Assembly: GCF_004769405.1 (NCBI RefSeq)
Contig: NZ_RQES01000016.1
Coordinates: forward strand, 124,001-188,000
From: Leptospira selangorensis
GTDB lineage: Bacteria; Spirochaetota; Leptospiria; Leptospirales; Leptospiraceae
Direction of reading: 5' to 3'
DNA length: 64,000 nt
The position numbers were made by a program, and so were the translations under genes. Positions 62,026 to 64,000 of this stretch are shown here, piece after piece. The notes under the pieces were generated by a model, which had not been told where the DNA came from, did not search any database, and saw nothing but the letters and a program-made list of their open reading frames with translations. Position 1 is the first letter of the stretch, and each line of letters starts with the position of its first letter.

Positions 62026-62876
62026 TTTTTATCAGTTGTTTTTGGATGGAATGATTCGAATAATTCCTCGATACCCTGACCAAGTCTTGGGCCGAAACCT
62101 AAAAGGACTAGATCATCTATCGCAACAACTCTGGATTTTTTTCCGGCTGGAGTATCTTTTACACCTGGAAGTGCGAATACTCCGTCTTTTCCGCCAAGGC
62201 TTTCTAAACCTCTGCTTGGAATTAAGATGATATCAGGTTGTGCTGCGATTACTGCTTCCGGAGTGATCGGTTTAAAACCTTTGAATCCGTCCACTGCATT
62301 GATCCCTCCGCCGAGTCGGATCATTTCGTCTGCAGGTGTTTCCGTTCCGGAAACTTGCGCTAGGCTTGTCCCTCTATGATATACGAATAATACTTTCGGT
62401 TTGGATTTTAATTTGGAAACCTTCTCCGCAATTTTAGAATGTTTTTTGCGGATGTCTTGTACGATCTTTTGAGCTTCTTTTTCGGCTCCGATCTCTTTTC
62501 CGATCGCAAGAATATTATTTAGCGCAGGCTCCACTCCAGGCAATCCGGGATAGATGATCACTTTTAAACCTGCAGATTTTAATTGTTCAATCACTTCGGG
62601 AGGACCGGCGTATTCTAATCCAAGGATCAGATTCGGTTTTAAAGAAAGAATTCCTTCTGCAGAAAGCATTCTTTGATAACCTACTTTTGGAAGTGCAACC
62701 GCTTCAGGAGGATAAAGGGAAGAAGTGTCGTTCCCTACAACTAATTTACCTTTTCCTAATGCGAAAACGATCTCGGAAACTGTTCCGTTTAATGTTACAA
62801 TCCTAAGTTCTTTTGCCTCTGCGAATATGGTTGCAGGTAAGCAGAGGAACAAGGCCAAGGTTATGAGTTTTTTCAT
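62022..62876 (-). CDS. hmuT: Haem-binding periplasmic protein
   Basis: The 284-residue protein starts at ATG 62876 (GGGAG six bases upstream) with a signal peptide (KKLITLALFLCLPATIFAEA). A longer in-frame start at 62984 would overlap the receptor gene. It has the class III binding-protein features: RIVTLNGTVSEIVFALGKG, NLILGLEYAGPPEV and QPDIILIPSRGLE. It carries haem from the TonB receptor to HmuU. The receptor gene ends 22 bases upstream. Confidence 0.86.
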   Translation of the reverse strand: MKKLITLALFLCLPATIFAEAKELRIVTLNGTVSEIVFALGKGKLVVGNDTSSLYPPEAVALPKVGYQRMLSAEGILSLKPNLILGLEYAGPPEVIEQLKSAGLKVIIYPGLPGVEPALNNILAIGKEIGAEKEAQKIVQDIRKKHSKIAEKVSKLKSKPKVLFVYHRGTSLAQVSGTETPADEMIRLGGGINAVDGFKGFKPITPEAVIAAQPDIILIPSRGLESLGGKDGVFALPGVKDTPAGKKSRVVAIDDLVLLGFGPRLGQGIEELFESFHPKTTDKK

Positions 62877-62898
62877 ATTGGACTCCCAATTTTTGTTT

Positions 62899-64000
62899 TT
62901 ACCGGACTCCCGGTACAGGCGACGAAGAAGGTATCGGCGCCGCAGAATAATCTGCTGGAGCCGCACCCGCGCTGAACCTTCCATCTATCCCCACATAATA
63001 GAATCTAGGTTTTTGCGGATTATAAGTAAGATCGAAAGTGTCTAGAAGATTGTCCACACCTGCGAATATTTCAAAAGTTCCTAATATCTTTTGAGAAACT
63101 CTGATATTCAAATTGGTATGAGCATTTACCATTCTCACTCCATAAGTAGGTCCTGTAGTACAGTAAGATAAGTTTCTTTCCGTACAATATTCTTGGATAC
63201 CACCTGGAATATTTCCGAATAATGCGTTGATCGTATTCGTTGCTTGTGTAGTCAACTGAGCAGAAAGACCAGACAATTCGCTAGGAAGAACAGGATCACA
63301 CCAAAGAGGATTTTTTGTACAATAGTAGGGTTGTTTTCCGAAAATCACCGCGAACAAAGAGAAGCTGAATCCGCTAGGTTGGTGATCTATACGTATATTC
63401 GCGTTCCATCTATGATAACCTCTTCCTTCTAAAGGAAGATTGGTCAATTCATCTCTTGTATCCGTGTATGTATAACCGCCACCCAAAGAAACATTTTGAT
63501 GGACTCTAAGAGTTACGGAAGATTCGAATCCTTTCGTGAGAGCCTTCTGGTAGTTGGATGTATTAAAGATCTGTAATCCGGATGCATCCCTAGTAGGGTT
63601 CGTTCTGAATCCTATCAGGTTATCGATATTATTATAGAAGAAGTTAAAGCTAAACCAGAATACCTTATTCGGTTCCCATTCTCCGCCTAAATTATAACTG
63701 CGAGAAAGTTCCGGCTTTAAGTTGGGATTTCCGGCGACTCTATAGCCGACTCCTGGGTTTATAAAATTATAATATAGGTCCTGGAAACTAGGAGCTCTGT
63801 ATCCTAAACCGTTGGCTGCTCTAATGCGGAATTTATCGGTTACATCGTAACGAATCGCGAGTTTAGGAAGAACTTGTCCTCCGTAAATGGAGTCGTGATC
63901 GGAACGGATCCCTGGTACGATTTGGATCCTAGGAGCGCTGGAAACTCTCCATTCGTCCTGCACATAAAATGCGTTTCTTTGTCTTTGAGCGTATCCGTTT
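62899..64000 (-). CDS. TonB-dependent receptor, haem type (C-terminal part, runs off right edge)
   Basis: At least 367 residues are visible; the 5-prime end, plug domain and TonB box lie beyond base 64000. Barrel strands alternate hydrophobic residues and the FRAPSFQDLYYNF-like (YRAPSFQDLYYN) and NPNLKPELSRSYNLG motifs are TonB receptor hallmarks. A Cys-rich extracellular loop (YYCTKNPLWCDP, EYCTERNLSYCTT) has four Cys. The barrel ends in FYYVGIDGRF, then 24 more residues of Ala/Pro/Ser-rich tail. Its place ahead of hmuTUVS implies haem or haemophore uptake. Confidence 0.85.
   Translation of the reverse strand, partial: NGYAQRQRNAFYVQDEWRVSSAPRIQIVPGIRSDHDSIYGGQVLPKLAIRYDVTDKFRIRAANGLGYRAPSFQDLYYNFINPGVGYRVAGNPNLKPELSRSYNLGGEWEPNKVFWFSFNFFYNNIDNLIGFRTNPTRDASGLQIFNTSNYQKALTKGFESSVTLRVHQNVSLGGGYTYTDTRDELTNLPLEGRGYHRWNANIRIDHQPSGFSFSLFAVIFGKQPYYCTKNPLWCDPVLPSELSGLSAQLTTQATNTINALFGNIPGGIQEYCTERNLSYCTTGPTYGVRMVNAHTNLNIRVSQKILGTFEIFAGVDNLLDTFDLTYNPQKPRFYYVGIDGRFSAGAAPADYSAAPIPSSSPVPGVR

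Noticed and set aside
62877..62984. N-terminal extension of hmuT
   Set aside because: It would place 36 Arg-rich residues before a perfect signal peptide and overlap the receptor gene.

Overview
The window looks like a chromosomal stretch of a Leptospira-type spirochaete. It has roughly 40 percent GC by eye and many hybrid and PAS sensor kinases. Lipoproteins have spirochaete-style lipoboxes, and start codons include TTG and GTG. There is a leucine-pathway LeuA without its regulatory domain, a CheW-MCP-CheA-CheB-CheY cluster with a divergent CheD, and several large proteins with no family I recognise. The GC level and gene mix would suit a non-interrogans, intermediate or saprophytic species, but that is inference. 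I saw no rRNA, tRNA, insertion sequence, prophage or CRISPR array.

Layout. 1-4.4 kb: partial tpx, then amino-acid biosynthesis: ilvB behind a complete attenuator (a Val/Leu/Trp-rich leader peptide with mutually exclusive hairpins), then trpE-trpG behind a structured leader with tandem Trp codons. 4.4-18.4 kb: a GAF hybrid kinase, small enzymes (SRPBCC, pirin, HI0933-like flavoprotein, VOC, GNAT), a membrane HisKA_2 kinase, a MarR-DoxX pair with matching operator-like sites, an aldo/keto reductase, and unknown membrane or cytoplasmic proteins including a DUF2804 protein and an HGSNAT-like acyltransferase. 18.4-27.6 kb: the chemotaxis operon, divergent cheD, and two convergent paralogous ATPase sensor proteins. 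28-32.7 kb: thiolase, a YheT-type hydrolase and a three-PAS hybrid kinase. 33-39.3 kb: a TolC/RND efflux operon with two tandem TetR genes and duplicated palindromes in its promoter region, but no periplasmic adaptor gene. 39.3-43.2 kb: two polytopic membrane proteins, one like a glycosyltransferase and one DUF2079. 43.2-44.8 kb: leuA behind a second complete attenuator, with six Leu codons in a row. 44.8-58.9 kb: lipoproteins, cysE, TetR/alcohol dehydrogenase and LysR/quinone oxidoreductase pairs with operator-like palindromes, DsbA/FrnE, DUF2817, a GAF-GAF-PP2C phosphatase, a metallophosphoesterase, a MORN lipoprotein and a second DoxX. 58.9-64 kb: a compact haem-uptake operon (TonB-dependent receptor, hmuT, hmuU, hmuV, hmuS) running off the right end.

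The most unusual theme is ribosome-mediated attenuation of branched-chain amino-acid genes. Two unlinked loci in one window (ilvB, leuA) each carry a leader peptide rich in the expected residues, an antiterminator and a Rho-independent terminator, and the pairing logic can be read base by base. A third, less certain leader precedes trpE. This is strategy best known from proteobacteria and actinobacteria; whether it has been described in spirochaetes I cannot check here.
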